Assembly (NCBI GenBank): GCA_019914995.1
Contig: CM034134.1
Location: 3,180,145 to 3,244,144, forward strand
Length of the DNA: 64,000 nt
Origin: Acanthochlamys bracteata
Taxonomy: Eukaryota; Streptophyta; Magnoliopsida; Pandanales; Velloziaceae
Direction: 5' to 3'
Positions 47,241 through 58,809 of the stretch are shown piece by piece (positions within the stretch are counted from its first letter, which is position 1; each line of letters opens with the position of its first letter). The position numbers and the translations under genes are program-made. A model generated the notes under the pieces. It searched no databases. It saw only the letters and a program-made list of their open reading frames with translations, and was not told where the DNA came from.

Positions 47241-49753
47241 TGTAATACTCCAAACTCTTAGTTAGGGCTGCAGGGACTCTAATTAGCCAAACCCCAAATT
47301 CATGGGCCTAAAGTCTAAAATTTTCTTTCTCCAGCATTCTTTCATTGTTCTAGAGTTTCTCTTTTATTTTCTCCCTCTCCCTCCCGAGCCTTCTTCATTG
47401 TGATTTCTCCGCCGTTCCAATCTTGCCGTCGGCCGTCGTTTTCTTCTCCTACGCGAAGCTTTCTTCGTCTCGTCTCCTCCCTCGTTGCCGTCTACTGCTA
47501 AGAGCTCAAATCGCGACGGCAGCAAGCACGTGCGATAGGGACGGGTTTCACCGCCGAGACACGGATCGTCAGAATTGGTCGCCGGAGGACGATATTCTCA
47601 TCTCCATCCTTCTCTGTGGCTACTGCGCTACTCAATTTCGCCTTCATCTAGCCGGATTAGCTCCATTCCTCTTCAAGGCCGACGTTCGCCGCGGCTGTTC
47701 GTGTTCCGTGGAGCTCGCCGCCGGTGTGTTGGCTTGTAATTAGCCGCCTGTCGTTTTTTTTGAATCACCTGCTGAAGGTCATTTAAGCTCGGCCGGAACA
47801 TTGGTGGCCGGAAATTCGGGGAGCTAGTAGGGTTCACTGTTTTAGGTATTTTCTTGATCAAAGACAAAGGTTCGACGTTGAAATTTGGAATAGATTAGGA
47901 GGTCAAGCCGTTTTACTTAAAGCTAGGTGAGCCTTTTATCTTAGAAAATGATTTGTGGTTATGTTTGGGGTTGAAGGTTGAGTTTTTATATGCGTTAATT
48001 TTAGACGTGGACCTGAGCACTGTAAGTGCTTAGTATTCATTAATAATGTTTTGATGGGTTTTGGTAATCGTCACGTATACTTGATAGGATTTGAAAAGAG
48101 AGTGCTAAAGCAGCTGTGGATTTTATGCGGCATAGACGTTAGCGAAGGAATTAAGGTGAGGGTTACCGTGCCACTTTCCTTCTTAGATTAACGTTAGGAT
48201 TTCGGCACAGGTAATATTTTCTTTGACCCTCCGGCACGCCTTACCAATTTCTTACATATTGTGATTATATACCCCATAATGCATAATAATATGTGATGTT
48301 TGCTTTCTTAAAGAATGATAAGTATTAGTGATAGCATAAATAGGTCATTGATTATATATAATGTGAGCTTTATTGGAAATTGAATGATGAATATATATAT
48401 GATTTATAAATGATTGATAACAGTTATTATGTTTTGCCTATAGAGATAAATGATTTATGATGACTGTTTCACAAGTTTTACGTATATGATTTGGGAACGA
48501 TTTGATTGATTGCTATTATATTTTATTTGATAAGCTAAGGATTATATTTAGTAATTTTTATGATTTTTAACTAAACTTATTTATTAAGATATTTGTGAAT
48601 TTTGTAATGCTCGGATGTTCGCGCTGCATTAAGGCAGGCGACAGTCAGGGGCTTGAGTTCAGAATTTCGTCTCTTCTCTTCTCTCTCGTCTGTAGAATAG
48701 GTGGGCCCATGCGCGTGGGGGCGACAATACCACGGCACCCGGGTTGGATTATGAAATTGCGGACGAGCTGGAGATTCGGTCTCGCTCGGTTCTTGGTATC
48801 TATCCTGACTCCCTGATTGGTGTAAATGTTATTAATTGTTGCTTGGTATTGAATATTTATGGTTATAAATTTTGATTCACTTAGTTAATTGGCTTTCATT
48901 ATGACTTTCAGTATTTATTATTCATTAAAATATTTATAATATAATGATCTAAGTAATTAGTTATTGTTATTATATTATTGTATTTCACTATGTATCTTAA
49001 TTTAGTATTATTTTTATTTTGTAATTTTGATGTATATGTTCTATGAAATGTTTTACAAAGCATTTATATAATACATTAAAACATATTAATTCGGTTTTGA
49101 TTGTATGATTATTGTTTGATGCATATGCATAGCATATAATCGAACCCTTTCTACTAAGGACTGAGTCGGTATGGGACGACTTAGGACTTGGTAGAAGTGA
49201 TCCATGATCTATCCTTTGCATTTTTGTACATGTAGAAAGATAAAAACCAAATATTAGGTAATGCATTAGGCACCTTAAATCATGCATCCACTATTTCACC
49301 TCACTGAGACTGGGCTTATTTTTTTCTTTTTCTTTGGCCTCTCCTAGATATATTAAAGACGAGTTAAGTGGAGCTTGTATCGTGGCGCTGCCAAACGGTG
49401 AGTTGAGGGTAGTGTGCATGTTTCTTTCTTTCATATAATTGGCTCTGTAACTTCGAGGGATTGAATATGTACAAGTTGTTTAATTAAGTGTTATGGTATA
49501 GTGTTATATTTGTTAAATTTAAAGCTAATGTATGATATTAATATCGGGGTAATTGTTATGGTTATGATGAAATTTGTACAGGTTTTTCCCTCAAGTTTTT
49601 AGGGGAGACTTTGTCGAAAATTTTAAGAGATTCGGATGTGTTTAATGTAAAAGTGGTGTTTTGGTTAAGGCTTACTAGGCTGGGCCGAGTTCGGATATGA
49701 TTTGGATTTGGTCTGGACTAGTGCCTGTCACAGCTAGGAGACGGGGTGTGACA
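47241..49753 (+). repeat. Solo long LTR, copy E, with 5-bp target duplication
   Basis: 2513 bp from TGTAATACTCC to GGGGTGTGACA, flanked by AGTCC at 47236-47240 and again at 49754-49758. It has the GGTGAGGGTTACCGTGCC block (48155-48172), GGCGACAATACCACGGCACC near 48720, and CTCACTGAGACTGGGCTTA (49300-49318). No PBS or coding sequence adjoins it, so it is a solo LTR left by LTR-LTR recombination. Its insertion splits copy D of the same family, which runs in the opposite direction. The frame at 47423-47743 is in the GC-rich leader-like part and has no known domain. Confidence 0.88.
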
Positions 49754-51330
49754 AGTCCTCTCCAGAATCGTCCCATAACGATTTAGTTCTTAGTAGGAGA
49801 ATACGGTCACATTCAATGCAGTATGCAATAATGAATAATTATACAATGAATAAATTTATATGCTGTCTCAAATATTATTATTAAATACTTAAAGAAAACA
49901 TATGCATAAACCTAATACAATGTATTATATCATAATTTAATAAGTAAATAAATTGCTAAATAAATAATTCAATAGATAAATCAAGTAGTTAAAGAGTTGC
50001 ATAAAATTGTGTAAAATCATAGGTTAAATGATAAGCAAATAAAATGAGGGAAAAAATATTTAGTTAACAAATACTAAAATGGTATAATCAATATACTAGT
50101 AAGTAAAATATTTTGCTAAATATAATACCTTAAACAAATCATAATTCAAAATAAATCCAACAACAAACGAGTCGGAATAGCATAAACTCCAACACAATAT
50201 CTCCACCAGCATTTAGTGTCCAGACTCTCACTGCATCCCACCTAGGCTACCACCATTCTATATGATTGGTCCATATATGGACCGTAGTATTACCTCTACA
50301 CGCATAGGTCTACTAATACTATAGCTAGATGTGGGTAACTGCCCCACACCCCTAGGATTTTGACCTCAGCTTCTAATTTACTTGTTTGCTTCAGTGCAGC
50401 ATGCATTTTCGTACATAATGATAATATTTTCACCTACACATATATATATACATATACATATACATGTGTATGCTTGCATAATATATATTCATGTATCATT
50501 CAGTATATACAAAAGAACATGTTCAAGCTAGCACATCATCATCCATATGTCACCAAGTTAAAAACGTAATATTAACATCTAATAAATCATCCTCAAATCA
50601 TCTTACAAATATCACGCTTAGGCAATAATACCACTAACTTATAATTAAAATTTCCATGCATGCTATTATGCTCAATATTAAACATGCATCACATTATCAT
50701 GCATATGAGAGAAGAATCATATATGCAACAAGTGATAAGATATGCAGCAGGCCAATGCAGATGTTATCTATGCTAGAATCTAATGACGTCCACGCTAAGA
50801 ATGAAAGGCAGAGCAACCATCAGCTGACATCACTCTACTTTCGGGATCCACGGGCTAACTCCAAATTGAATCACTTTGTCTAACGCTTAAGATTCTAATA
50901 CAAATATGTATACGAGTATCATACATTCGCAAGCACCATATCTAATTTCAATAATATTATTACTCTTAGTAACCTAACACTTAAGCAACTCCTATTCGAA
51001 CACACAAGTGCGATTGACAAACTTAAAATACTACTGCTACATTCAACTCAAATAATCATTATCAAATAAAGCAGATTACATTCGCCTAACTCATGGGCTG
51101 GTTTAAATTAAAGGCTTACCTAGATAAAGAAAAAAGTGGATTCTCAAATGAGATTAACACCACAACGGCGGTGATGAGGATCCCAGTAGCAGTGATTGCA
51201 AACTTGATCTGGCAGCGATGGCGGCAGGTTACACTCCCGCTGATGAAAAATGACAAGGTTGACACGCCTACAGCAATATGCTGGCCTGAAGGAAGACACG
51301 GTAGCTACACCTGGTAACGTATTCACTCTG
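49754..51330 (-). repeat. Long LTR, copy D, part 2
   Basis: Continues copy D after the insertion: AGTCCTCTCCAGAATCG (49754), then sequence antiparallel to the middle and 5' part of the family, including the CCGTAGTATTACCTCTACACGC and TGACCTCAGCTTCTAATTTA region (50280-50390). The CGGCGGTGATGAGGATCC part (about 51165) corresponds to the GC-richer leader. The 5' limit near 51330 is approximate; no TGTAACACCCC-type end was seen. Confidence 0.6.
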
Positions 51331-52288
51331 ATACTAAGATTTTATATAACAAAAGCACATTTAGAACTCCAAATCTTAGAAACACCGGTAGATAAGGAAA
51401 AAGAACAGTGAGATTGAAATGATTGCCATTCAACCTAAGCCAGAAATAGTCAAAGCTAAAATTAAGCAACGGCCTTTAGGATAAGTAGAAATGAGAAATG
51501 CAGCTTTCATAATGACATTACAAGGAACCATGCATCGAAACTCCAACTACCAATAAGCCCTAGCTATATCAAAGACTACAAACAAACCTATTGCAGTAGA
51601 CAATCAACCTCGGTAACGATAAATAGTCGTATATTTGTAGACAGCTATATAGAGGCACATAAGAGTTAAAAGAACTACAGGAGAAACTCTATTAACTGGA
51701 GCAGTTAGGCCACGTCAACAATCCAAATTTGAAAATCTAAAACAATGAACAAACTACTAACATCGCTGACAATTTAAAATAGTTGAAAAACTAAATATAA
51801 CCAGCCCAAAGAAATTATTGTTAATATTAATTATCTCAAGCAAGGAACATTAAAACAGAGACATTTAACACGATGTATTTGCATATACAAAAACCAAAGA
51901 CATATACTAACTAATACCACAAACCAATACTTAGTAAGCAAGCAATACACGTGAAACACCAGAAAAATATAATAGACCAAGAGAACCTTTGGAAGTGCTT
52001 ATGAAATGGTGTTTTTTCTAAATTAAAGGATATTTTGAAACTTCTCTGGCAAAATGTAAATTTCCGTTATGGCGCTCTTTTGTGCCATAAGTTAACTGCA
52101 GGAAACCATAGAAAAAAAATACAAAATGTAAGAAGAATAAGAAGCATTGGAAATATCTAAGTATCATTTAAAAAAGAAATTCGCCATGCATAACAAAAGA
52201 TGTGACTAAAGGACATATACAACCATAAAACAACATAAGGAAACTAACATGCACATTGTGGAATCCAAAGTAATCATGGCCTTACTAC
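51331..52288. other. No recognised gene
   Basis: AT-rich, without coding motif or terminal repeats. It may include the decayed 5' end of copy D. Confidence 0.4.
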
Positions 52289-53552
52289 TGTCACGCTCCG
52301 CTCTCTAAGCCGTGACCGGCACTGGTCCAAACTAAGCCCAGATCATAATCTGAACTCGGCCCGACCAAGTAAGCTTTTCTAGAACCAACTCAGGCCAATA
52401 ATAAATCAAATCACACCATCTTATTCAAAATTTCAGTAGAACCTCCTCTAAATTCAAGGAGTAGATATACATATTTACTGCAAAAATATCTTAACACTAT
52501 AACTTCAACTAGACTTATAAGTAACTACTCGATGCAACACATACATTAGCTACAACCCATTAGTACCTTCTCGTATGTATTACAAATTACAAAAAATATA
52601 CACCCAAGAGAAAATATAGATCTTTTGCAGTTTAGAGCCAACTATAAGCAAAATAAAATAAATTGGATAAAGATGTATACCCTTAACCCGCACATGCGAT
52701 AGATGATGCTACAGAGAGTCATCTTCTACTACCTTCTAATGAATTTGGGGAGGCCGAAGAAAAGAGAGAATGAGCCCAGTCCGATTGAGGTGAAAAGTAG
52801 AATGCACCGATTTAAATCATTAATGCATTACCTATTTATTTATTCCAATAATTCTACATGAAACAAAAATACAAACGATGGATCAGATCAATCCTACTAA
52901 GTCCTGAACTATTCCATACATATCTAGTTCTTAGCAGGAGAGGCACGGTTACATGCAATGTAATATGCAAAAATGAATGATTAAATAATAAATCATATGG
53001 AATGTAATTTTGCAATTATATAAACATTACTAAGTGCTTTATAAAGGAAACATATACCTAAAAGAAAACTTAGTACGAGAAATAGTAAACCGAAATAAGT
53101 TATAATAACTAAATAGTTCCGTGAATACTTCAAATAGTTAAATAAATATTTCATTAAGAATATGAAATCATAAGTATGTAAATAAATTAATAAATAAATA
53201 AGTACTTAGTAAATAAACTTTATAGTGATAATATCATTGAAAACATAATAAGCTAATAATCAAAATACTTTGTTAATAAAATAGTTTAACAAATCATAAT
53301 TCAAAATAAAATTCAACTGTCAGAGAGTCAAGAGTCCTAAACCTAAATCTAATCTCCAATCCAATATCTCCGCTAGCACTCGGTGTCTAGATTCATCTCC
53401 CACACGCGCATAGGCTTACCTAATACTATGGCAATATGTGGATAACTTCACTCCCACACCCACTGGGGTCCTAATTAACCAATGACTTGCCTACTCCCAC
53501 GCAGCGTGAGTATAAAAATAATAAAACTATTTTGCATATACATATACATATA
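52289..53552 (-). repeat. Long LTR, copy F, part 1
   Basis: Minus-strand member beginning TGTCACGCTCCGCTCTC (reverse complement of the 3' terminus), with the GAATGAGCCCAGTCCGATTGA block (about 52768-52788) and the CACACGCGCATAGGCTTACC region (about 53402). It is interrupted at ATACATATA (53544-53552) by the Mutator-like element and resumes at 60598. Confidence 0.75.
53544..53552. other. 9-bp target-site duplication, left copy
   Basis: ATACATATA here is repeated exactly at 60598-60606 on the far side of the 7045-bp element. A 9-bp duplication is the hallmark of Mutator-superfamily insertion. Confidence 0.9.
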
Positions 53553-55590
53553 GGGTGCGGATACGCGCACTCCACTCTCTTGGACGCACTCCCGCACTCC
53601 AAATTTGAGCCGTTGGATTCGCCATCCGACAGCTCACAATCACTTACTAATTACTTATAACGCTATACGCAGCATATAAACAGTAATCCGTAAAAACGAG
53701 TTTCCGTACATATAGTAATTCCGTATCCTGTTGTTTCGTACAACAGGTTTTTGTTTTTTGTTTTTTTTTTCTTTCTCGTTCTCTCCCCCGTGCTTCTCCT
53801 CCATTCTTTTCGTCTCTCCCGATCGAGCTCGGATTCGCCGGCTCGATCGATCTCCAGCGAAAAATTTCTAAGGTATGCTACAATGCTTCCGATTCTGTTC
53901 TCTTTCCTTTATTTTCTCCCACCATCTCTTCTGCAACGGCAGCCGATCGAACCCTACCGCCGCCGAACTTTCAACCGGCGATCGGCGAGAGGAACCCATT
54001 GCCCTTATGTTTTCTTCTCCTCTCTGTCTTCCTACTCCTGCCATCAATTTCTACCCGTCGGTCGTTGATTTATCTTCCTACTTGAGACGCGGCTTTTTGA
54101 TCCGTGCCGCGTGCGATTCCGTGATCGTCGCAGGTCACCCTATTCGCCTCTAATATTTTCTTGGCCTCATCTCTCGCCGTCGACTCCTCGCCGTCATTGC
54201 CACCGGTTTGCATCAAGCGCGCCCGAACAGGACTTCGACTAGTCTCGACAATTGGTTGGAAATTTGTTTTGATTATTATTTATTTGTATTTGTTGTTAAT
54301 GATTTTGATTGTGCGATTCGATTTTTGTTGGGAATGTAGGATTGCTATGCAGCCAGTTGTATCGACGAAATGGATGTAAGTTTTTTTTTTTTTTTTTGCA
54401 GTTGGCGATGATTGCCGGTGCAATTTCTTATGTGCAGAAACGAAAATAGCACATATGAATGGAGGAGCTACTGGAGCACCAACAAAAACAAAGACAACAT
54501 CTGGATTATATGAAATGTCTTGTGTATGAATGAACATATGAATGCAGTACTATGCAAATAAGGAGGAGAAGGAGAAGTGCTGCTGGAGCACCAGCTGAAG
54601 CAGAGAAATTTGCCTAGGAACAAAGATATTTTCTATAAGTGTTATAAATGTCAGAAAAGATGTTGCAAGTGTAAAACCTTACTTGTTTCTGCTGTAAAAC
54701 CTGAGCTATGTTTGCTCAAGGTTGTGCTGTAAAAACTGAGATATGTTTGATCATGAATATTGTTATAGAAACTGAGCTATGTTTGCTCAAAGATGTGTTG
54801 TAAGAACTTGTGAATAATGCTCATATTTGAATGAAATGTGAATGATGTTAGCATCCAAATACTTGTGAATGTGTGTGTTGGTCATTGTTTGGAGTGAATG
54901 CCAATGATTGATGAATCTCATGATGGATGAAGTCTCTTGGTAGATAGAACTGCGTTGCTCTCAGCCAGTGAGCTCACTGCTCACTGGTTTCCGGCCAGTG
55001 AGGCCAAATAATTTTATTTTTAATTTTTTCTGTTAAAAACAGTTGTGTAATGTTGTTTATACAGATTGAATATAACAAATTTTTTTCTTTACAAAGAAAT
55101 TTAAGAAATCTAGTTTTTTTTTATAACTGGTTGAGCTTTGTAAACTCACCAGTGAGCTAGCATAGCTCATCGGTTAGTTTGCTAGTGAGCTAACTAAGTC
55201 TCACTCAAGCCACCTAAAATTAATTTTAATTTTGATTTTTTTTTTGGCTAGTGACAAACTAGTCTCGCATAATGTTGTTTTAATTTTTTTAACATAACAA
55301 ATTGTTTTTCTTTAAATAGATATAACATAACAAATATTATTTTTTTACAATGCAACTTAAGAAATCTGTCTTTATTTTTTTTAAACAGATTGAGCATCAG
55401 TGAGCTCGATGTTCTCCGGCCAAAAAAAATTTTAATTTTAATTTTTTCTCATTAACAACACTTTTACAATGCTTCTTAAATAGATTTAACATAACAAATT
55501 GTTTTTGTTTACAATGCAACTTAAGAAATCTGTCTTTATTTTTTTTAGACAAATTGAGCTTCCATTGAGCTCACTGCAACTGGCCAATGA
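53553..55590 (+). repeat. MULE left terminal inverted repeat arm
   Basis: Collinear, in inverted sense, with 60597 down to about 58810. Sections in order: terminal GC-rich block; hairpin CCTGTTG...CAACAGG (53727-53747); a GC-rich leader-like segment (53800-54250); a segment matching 59400-59700; then GAGCTCACTGG-type and CAACTTAAGAAATCTGT-type repeats. The left arm carries about 40 bp (about 53593-53632) that the right arm lacks, and about 250 bp extra tandem repeat near 55130-55390. The inner end is approximate. Confidence 0.85.
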
Positions 55591-56000
55591 AGCTCACTGG
55601 TCTCCGGCCATTGAGCTCGTTGTTCTCCGGTCAAAAAAATTTTTAATTTTTTTTTCAATTAACAACCATCTGAGCTCACTTGTTTAAAAAAAAAAAATTT
55701 TAATTTTTTTTTAAATTAAAATTTTAACAAATGCTGAATAGATTGAACATAACAAATGTTTTTTTTAACACTGAAACTTAAGAAAGTTGTGTTTTCTTTT
55801 AAACTTAAGAAACTCTTTGGCTTCCAGTAGCCGGCCTGTGAGCTCACTAGAAGCTCACCGGTCTCCGCCCTGCATTCTATACATGTCTACATTCTTCCTG
55901 GAAAAAAAAACACCGAAGGAAAACATTCAAAACACTGAAAGCAAAAAAAACCAAAACAGATAAAAAACTATTAGATGGCAACTTTGTCATTTCTATACAT
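55130..56000. repeat. Degenerate tandem repeats inside MULE left arm
   Basis: At least three imperfect copies of a unit of about 120-200 bp built from AACATAACAAATT, CAATGCAACTTAAGAAATCT, a T-rich block and GAGCTCACTGG/TCTCCGGCCA. One or two matching units lie in the right arm (58800-59020). Clustered short repeats next to MULE ends may be transposase-binding sites. Confidence 0.65.
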
Positions 56001-56032
56001 CCATTGTTTCCCTCTATTTTACGTCAGGCATT

Positions 56033-56067
56033 TACGCGGGAGAAGTTCTCTGTTCTACGCGGGAGAA
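56033..56067 (+). promoter_or_regulatory. Duplicated 12-bp motif upstream of transposase
   Basis: TACGCGGGAGAA occurs at 56033-56044 and again at 56056-56067, about 95-130 bp before the presumed transposase ATG. The position suggests a promoter-proximal element. It resembles but does not satisfy the plant E2F consensus WTTSSCSS. Function is inferred only from position and duplication. Confidence 0.4.
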
Positions 56068-56160
56068 ATTTGTGTTCTTCCTCTTTGTTGTAGTGATTCT
56101 GGTTTGCACTATTCTTCTTCTCTTCTTATTCACAAAAGCTGATCCTCAAACTCGTGAATT

Positions 56161-56230
56161 ATGGCTCAAGAGTTTGAAGGTATTTTTTTCAAAGCATTAA
56201 ATTTTGTGGTGTTCTTTTCCATTCAATGCT

Positions 56231-56261
<31 letters not shown>

Positions 56262-58667
56262 GTGTATCTTTTAGGTTTGGAGGCCGGCTCTTCATCTTTT
56301 TTAACTCCAAACGTTCTAGAGGAGAATCTCAAATTACCTTGTTTAGGGATGACATTTCAAAGTCTCGAAGCTGCGAAAAAATTTTATATAAATTATGGAA
56401 AAGCAGAAGGATTTAGCGTTGTTACTCGAAATACACAAAAAAGAATTTCTCATTCAGATCAAGTGAGTATTTGTGAAATGACTTGTTCCCCGTTTTGAAA
56501 AATAGGGGCCATCGAGACGGAAAGACAGATGATGGTTTCGCGAAAGAAGTACAGAAGAAAAGAAGCACGAGTATAGCAAAATGCGAATGTCCTGCAAAAA
56601 TGAGAGTGAAAAGACAACCTACTAGATTCTGGGAGGTGGTGGAATACGAAGGCAGTCACAATCACGATCTAGTTAGTCCTGCAAAAAGAATGTGGATGCC
56701 TGTTTGCAGAAGTATTCCTACTGCAACTAAGAGTTTGATTGACTTATTTCGGGATGAAGGCGTACCTGTGAGTAAAGTTGTAGATATACTTGATGGACCG
56801 CAAAATGGTTTTGATAACAGAGATTGTTGGAACCATTTGTGTCCCTCGAAGGAATACAAGAGGCCTATTAGTGGTGATGCTACAGCAGCGCTTAAATTCT
56901 GTGAAAAGAAGAGCATAGAAGACCCAAATTTTTTCTATGTAATACAGATGGAAAAGTGAATCTATAGCAATAAATTTTTTCTAGGTAGATAGTCGATCGC
57001 GCACTCAATTTCAGTATTTTGGTGATGTAATTTTCTTTGACACCACCTATCGCAAGAATATATATGAAATGCCATTTGCGCCATTTATTAGGATTAACCA
57101 TCATATGCAGTCAATTTAATTTGGTTGTGCACTACTTTTAGATGAGACTGAAGAGTCTTTTGAGTGGCTTTTTGAGACATGGCTTGCAACTATGGGTGGA
57201 TGTGCTCCATCTTCAGTCATGACAGATCAAGACAGAGCTATGACGGTACAGATTTTGTTTGTTGCATATACTGAATAAATTTTCTGAAAAACTTTCTCAT
57301 ATTTATTTCAAGAGCTCTAAATTCAGAAAGGATATTAAGAGGTGTATTCGGGAAAATTATATCTCTTGCACTTTTGAATTGAGGTGGGAGAAATTAATGT
57401 CAATATATGAGTTACAAAATAATGAATGGCTCAAAAAATATACAAGATTCGAGAAAAGTGGGCACTAGTTTATCACTTGAATAGTTTCTATGCCGGTATG
57501 AATACTACTGGGCATTCCGAAGGTATGAATGCTATTTACAAAAAATTCTTCAAACCAACAACAACTCTTCGAGAGTTTGTTGTGAAGAATGACAAGTGTT
57601 TGAGAAAACTTCTTGAAAGTGAAAAAAAAGAGGATTACATTAGTGAACACTTGTGTCCCATTGTAGAAGGCAATTCATATGTTTTGAAAAGTGCAGCAAC
57701 AGCATATATAAGAAATGTGTACGACAAGTTTAAAAAAGAATTTGAGAAAGTTCAATCTGAGTATATTTTGCATGATGATGAAAGAGGTAGTGATGGGTAT
57801 ACGACTTTTATTTATAATTCCAGAGTGGAAAGTGATCAGCGTCAGTGAAAAGTGAAATTTAATTCAATCACAAAGAAAGGTAAATGTGAATATAAATTTT
57901 TTGAATTTATGGGACTTCCTTGTGGACACCTCATGAAGATTTTTCAGAGTCGAGATATAGAGATACCAAATCATTTTATTCTTGACCGATGGAGGAAAAG
58001 GGCTAATAAATATAGAGCTAAATATGATGGTGGACCTATAAATAGCCTTGAGAATGCTGAGTTACTGAGAACTACCCAACTCCAGATGGTGTTCAACAAA
58101 TTAGTTTATGAAGCCGCGGAAACTAATGATGGATACCAATTGTTGTTGAAAAAATTAGAAGAGGCTTCTCAAGGACTCAAGGAAGTAAGAAAGACTAATC
58201 ACCAGGACAAGAATTCAGATGACAACCTATGTACTGTTAATGAGAGCTTAGGAGAGCATATTGGAACCTCTCAAGTTTTACTTTTGAATCCTAACATCTC
58301 ACAACCGAAGGGCAGAAACAAATAAAGGAGGGCTTGTAAGGGTAGTACTCGAATAAAAGGAGGTTTGGAGAAAGTCATTGCAAGAGCGAATGAAAAAAAG
58401 GTAAAGATGCATTTCTTCAATAAGTCCGTTGTTAAACATTATAAGAGAAACTGTCCTGAAAATCCTAATAGAAAGAAAAAGATAAGTAAGTATAACCATT
58501 TACTTAGTTTTTGATTTTTTGTTTACTAACTTTGATGGTGGAATTTTACTTGACATTGGCTATCACTCTTTTACTTGATAGTTACCGGTATAGATGATGC
58601 GGAAGACGAAGACACAAGTGAAGACGACGACATCGATGAAGAAGACTTAGCTGTTGATTTAGAGTAG
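56161..58667 (+). pseudogene. FAR1-related MULE transposase, frame broken, catalytic residues kept
   Basis: Start MAQEFEG at 56161, with a first intron 56180-56274 (GT...AG, containing a 29-base T run) that restores frame into GLEAGSSSF. The FAR1 DNA-binding domain runs from GMTFQSLEAAKKFYINYGKA (about 56347) to YEGSHNHDLVSPAKRMW (about 56695). The MULE domain has its first Asp in FFDTTYRKN (57039-57041), second in MTDQDRAM (57225-57227) and Glu in HSEGMNAIYKKF (57519-57521). The SWIM zinc finger is at about 57885-57940 (CEY ... GLPCGH; the second Cys is Tyr). A last intron 58486-58581 precedes an acidic tail DDAEDEDTSEDDDIDEEDL. Breaks: frame change near 56495, frame change near 56955 with stop 56982, stop 57117, small deletion near 57245, frame change near 57440, stops 57846 and 58323. 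Related to FHY3/FAR1 proteins but clearly transposon-borne. Confidence 0.88.
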
Positions 58668-58809
58668 AATGATGAAATTATTTTGACATTTTTGGATAAG
58701 CATATACATGTTGTACACAATCTTTTTAAGTTGCATTGTAAAAAAAAATTTGTATGTTTAATCTGTTTTTCACTATATTGTGAATCTGCTGTTAATTAAA
58801 AAAAATTAA
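58668..58809. other. MULE region between transposase and right arm
   Basis: 3' flank of the transposase with an AATCTTTTTAAGTTGCATTGT sequence that already resembles the arm repeats. A polyadenylation site is not identifiable with confidence. Confidence 0.4.

Noticed and set aside
47423-47743. 106-codon frame in solo LTR E as a gene
   Set aside because: It lies in the GC-rich leader-like section of a long LTR; other LTR copies do not keep the frame.
53751-54379. Open frames in the left MULE arm as host protein-coding genes
   Set aside because: The same sequence appears inverted in the right arm, the frames overlap in different phases, and the translation is Ser/Leu/Pro-rich without a domain. 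Described as part of the arm instead.
56033-56067. Canonical E2F site upstream of the transposase
   Set aside because: The repeated GCGGGAGAA does not meet the WTTSSCSS consensus on either strand.
56226-56270. Poly-Phe stretch as part of the transposase
   Set aside because: It is the translated 29-base T run inside the first intron; GT and AG borders restore frame without it.
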